This document shows, piece by piece, positions 60,501-64,000 of a stretch of 64,000 bases of DNA. Location of the stretch: assembly GCF_020184175.1 (NCBI RefSeq), contig NC_065533.1:57698351-57762350 (forward strand), in the 5' to 3' direction. Below the pieces are notes generated by a model. The model had not been told where the DNA came from, made no database searches, and was given only the letters and a program-made list of their open reading frames with translations. Both the position numbers and the translations under genes were made by a program. This DNA is from Aphis gossypii (Eukaryota; Arthropoda; Insecta; Hemiptera; Aphididae). Each line of letters opens with the position of its first letter. The stretch's first letter is position 1.

Positions 60501-63500
60501 ATATATACATAGTACTACATCAGATGATTATAGTGTAGGTACTATTAGGGTATAAGCACTATTTATTGTATTATTAAACAAAAACAAGCTACATATAAAT
60601 GAAACGTTTTATTCTTATGATTGAAAAGTTATAACATTTTTAATTATTTATATCGATATGAATACATAACTTATTATGATCATGAAAAATGATATTGAAA
60701 TGGAAGTACATACGTATTTAAAAAATAGAAATAAATAAAAATTGGAGAGAATAAAAAGAAAATGTAAGCTCGATAAAAAAAATACATTTCAGTAGGTACT
60801 ATTAATACATTTGATTTATGAAATTTAGTAAAGAATTTGAATTTATAGTCTCATTAGAATTTAATGTCATTTTCAATTTCATTCCAATATTTTGAAAATA
60901 ATCATCATTAGGGCACGGATATTATAGTACTAAAAAAATAGTAAATTTGATTGCAGTATTGCATTAAAAAATATCAAAAATTGCACTTAAAATATTAAAA
61001 ATTGTACTAAAAAATAACAACGTTTTGTTATAAATATTTTAAGTTATTGTTATAAATTATAATCTAAAATTCTACCAAAAAAATATACATACACGATACA
61101 CAACTACATTATACATTATATTATAACCATGTCATCATCATAAATGTATATTATACATCATTGCATTGCACTATAAGTGTTTATTTTAAATCACATGAAA
61201 ACACATTCTCATAGAATAATACGTAATATTTTACAACAGTAGAAATGGTTGGCTTAATTTTCGACATATTTAACTATAACAGAACACAATCGTTTAAAAT
61301 TCACGGAATGACTGAAGAACAAATTATACGGTTAAGCAGTCACATTTAACAAATTATTTTGTATTTTAATATTTTATTGAATACTTAGCGACTTGATATT
61401 ATCTTTATTTCGATAAGATACCACTATAACTATATACTAATATACTATACTAGTAATTGGATTTTATGACTGGAGATATTATAGTAATATCCTATCTATA
61501 CGACTGTCAAGTGTCAACTTAAGCTAAAATAGTTGTATAAATGAGTAAATTCAACAAAATTGAAATTGCTCTTAAAACTTTTAGATTTAAATTTGTACTC
61601 TTATGAAAAATATTTAAAACTTGCTTAGCAATAAATTGAAAAAGTAGAAAAATGTTGCAAATGAAACATCATCTGTGCCCTAATTAATCATAATCAAATA
61701 AGACGACTTTACCCTTTTATAAACAAAAATTTATAGGTATATTAGTAAGTTATCGGTTTATTATTTATTATTTTAAGTCTACAAACGACGTATTGACGAT
61801 TATGTAGATGATGTAAGTATCCGTTATCCAAATCGGGTTCCAAGCCACTCCTTATTCAAGAATAGTAAACAACAAATATAGTTTTGATAACAGATTCAGT
61901 TGTTTGTGTATTAAATTATATAGTTACGACGCACGCAGAAGTGTTGTGAAATGTTTTTTTAAAAATAATAATTCAATACACCTACATTTACTTAAGAATA
62001 GTAAACATACTTAATATTGAGTTTGGTTAATATTCAAAAAGCATATACATTTAATATTTAATATTATTAATAAATAAATACAAATACGTGAATCACGATT
62101 AAAATATAAGAAAACCACTAAAAACATATAACAATTTAGGAGTAATGTGGGAACTAGGGCTTAAATATTATAAAGTATTGATAAAACATTATACACGAAA
62201 AATACTTTCAAAATACTGGATCTAATTATATTTTCTTTAAATTGAAAATAAAAGTACCTAATAATTATTTAATTTATACATAATTTATGACAAAATTGAA
62301 TTCAACTACTAGGTTATATTATTATTATTTATTTATTTTTATTTTTAATCCTTTCAATTTTGAATCATACAAATTTTTTCTACAGAGTTACGCATTTTGG
62401 CCAATCCATTACATTTAGTTTCAAAAATTTGTACGACACTTCAAAAAATACTTATAAGTATTATAATAGGTAACTTGAATCAGTCGAATCATTGCTGTAT
62501 CGTTTAGTTTTAATTAAATTTTAACAAATTAAATTAGTAATGAACATACTTTATCACTGTTTTTTAAACGAAAAATAAAATATCCTACTAAGCAACCTCG
62601 AATCATTTTAGTTTTATTACAAATGAGTAAGATGGTTAAAACATTGGCTTTTATCCAAAAAATATTCAAGAATGGCCTTATACCTATAAATTTATGTATA
62701 TTATACAATTAACTTTTATTTTATAATAGAATGTTTATTATAGATATTCTATTATCTATTTTACATGTCAACTATTGATATAAAAATAACCCAAGTGCCT
62801 TTAAGAATAATGTTCCTTTATTAAGAATAATTAAAATAGTTTCAACTTACATTCAGTAAAATGTTTAACGTTCCATAGTTAATGCTAAAGGTAATAGAAG
62901 TATTTCATACAATATACAGATACTCAATGAAAATATATATCTTTTACTAAAAACTTCAATTCTTATACCAATTACCATTATAATTACCATTTTACCAACC
63001 ACTTCAAACCAAAATGAATAAAACGAATTTTTTTTAATACACATGAATGAACCATTGCTTTATTAATATCAGTAACGGTTTTACTATTTTAAATTTCGTG
63101 TAAGATCAGTAATCACTAATTAGTAATTAGTAATCATTGCATAAGTTAATATGAAGCAAGCAGATTTTTTAAATGTATTGATAAAATACTTAATTAGTAT
63201 ATTTAATTTATATAGCTGCATACTAAAAAAGGATATAGTAATAATTTAAGGAGTGCACTGGCCAACCAAGGACTTATCGTGTGACACAATAATAGAGGAT
63301 AAATAACTGGAATAAAAATATATTATGCTACGTGTATACAAGTATACAGTACATGCATAACACCGAACGTGCGTGTTTACTATAATATTTAGTCCGTATT
63401 TAGCCTGTTGATCCTAAAATCAATATCGATTAACACTGACGTCGTCTGCCTATTTTTTCATAACGCGATGTTGCGTAATAAAACAAGAATAGAAAAAAAC

Positions 63501-64000
63501 ACGTGCAGTATGTAAAGTTATGTATCAATCATTGTCTTGTGTTTCAAGAAGGTTGCCATAGCCACAAAAAGCTATGCGAGTCAATAAAAACTACATTAAT
63601 CTGACCAATTCTTAACGTTTAACCCAGGTATTTCTAATGGAAAAACTGAAGATATATAAGTATATAACTTACAAAGAGCAGTGATTTCATTTTGCTAATC
63701 GTTTTTAAAGAAAATAACCATCTGTACATTGACTTTTAGCAAACTTATAGTTTTACGCAACCTTCATATCCTTGAATAGAACTTTAATTAAATAAAAATT
63801 TTTTTTTATTTTATGACAAATGACTAATGAGAATACATTGTGTCATTATTTAAAGAAGCAATAATTTCTAAAAAAATATTGTCATCATTTTTAAATTAGT
63901 AAATTCAATAAGTTAATAATATGTCAATATAAAATACAATGCAATGTTGTCTTTGATTGATACTTTAAAAATCAAGTAAAACTAAAACACAACATAGATA
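57514..64000. other. AT-rich non-coding stretch to the window edge
   Basis: No gene or exon is supported. It is probably the upstream PACS intron or intergenic DNA. The one structured element is at 60909-61682. Confidence 0.5.
60909..61682. mobile_element. 774-bp non-autonomous element with TAGGGCAC(G/A)GAT ends
   Basis: TAGGGCACGGAT at 60909-60920 faces ATCTGTGCCCTA ending at 61682, inverted with one mismatch. The ends resemble those of the outer transposon (TAGGGCTCGGAT) and the 32158 element (TAGGGCTGGGAT). No coding frame is present. The flanking 8-mers (ATCATCAT, ATTAATCA) do not match well, so the copy is old. Confidence 0.7.

Noticed and set aside
1..64000. CRISPR array or prokaryotic operon
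   Set aside because: Repeats are transposon ends, microsatellites or tandem arrays; genes have spliceosomal introns. Nothing resembles spacers or cas genes.

Overview
The window looks like nuclear DNA of an insect, most likely an aphid. It is very AT-rich, its genes are split by GT-AG introns, the recognisable host genes are animal genes, and it is crowded with terminal-inverted-repeat elements. The aphid placement is inference from base composition and repeat style. No organelle or bacterial sequence was seen.

Left part (1-27,000) is mobile DNA. It opens with a decayed gene fragment carrying a tandemly duplicated exon (1-1096, minus). From 5612 to 21796 lies a three-level nest of transposons. 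The outer element has a perfect 8-bp target-site duplication (TSD), long imperfect inverted ends and a minus-strand THAP-domain, P-type transposase gene. A second, different P element (5948-12159), with its own perfect 8-bp TSD, sits inside the outer element's left inverted repeat. A nearly newborn Gypsy LTR retrotransposon (13187-17800, minus, 4-bp TSD) has split the last exon of the outer transposase. Removing the Gypsy copy and one TSD leaves the outer transposase open at about 904 codons. A foldback element (22074-23048) and a third, P-related gene without a THAP domain (24087-26302) follow.

Middle part (27,000-44,800) holds host genes with repeats in their introns. A small three-coding-exon gene for a 65-residue protein of unknown function runs from about 27,290 to 36,001 (plus). 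It converges on the gene for snRNP core protein SmD1 (36382-40011, minus). SmD1 is divergent from a mitochondrial ribosomal S18A-type protein gene (40800-41823, plus), with about 790 bp between the start codons. SmD1 and mRpS18A belong to basic RNA splicing and mitochondrial translation. Intron 2 of SmD1 contains a 1-kb inverted-repeat element with a broken fragment of an uncharacterised protein.

Right part (44,800-64,000) is dominated by a PACS-family (phosphofurin acidic cluster sorting) gene on the minus strand, 18 coding exons from 55186 to 44807, whose N-terminal exon was not found. One of its introns holds a candidate two-exon gene on the opposite strand (49440-49912). The rest is AT-rich non-coding DNA with small transposon relics: a LINE 3' fragment at 57280 and non-autonomous elements at 56404 and 60909.

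Coordinates of splice sites and repeat ends were read by eye and may be off by one base.
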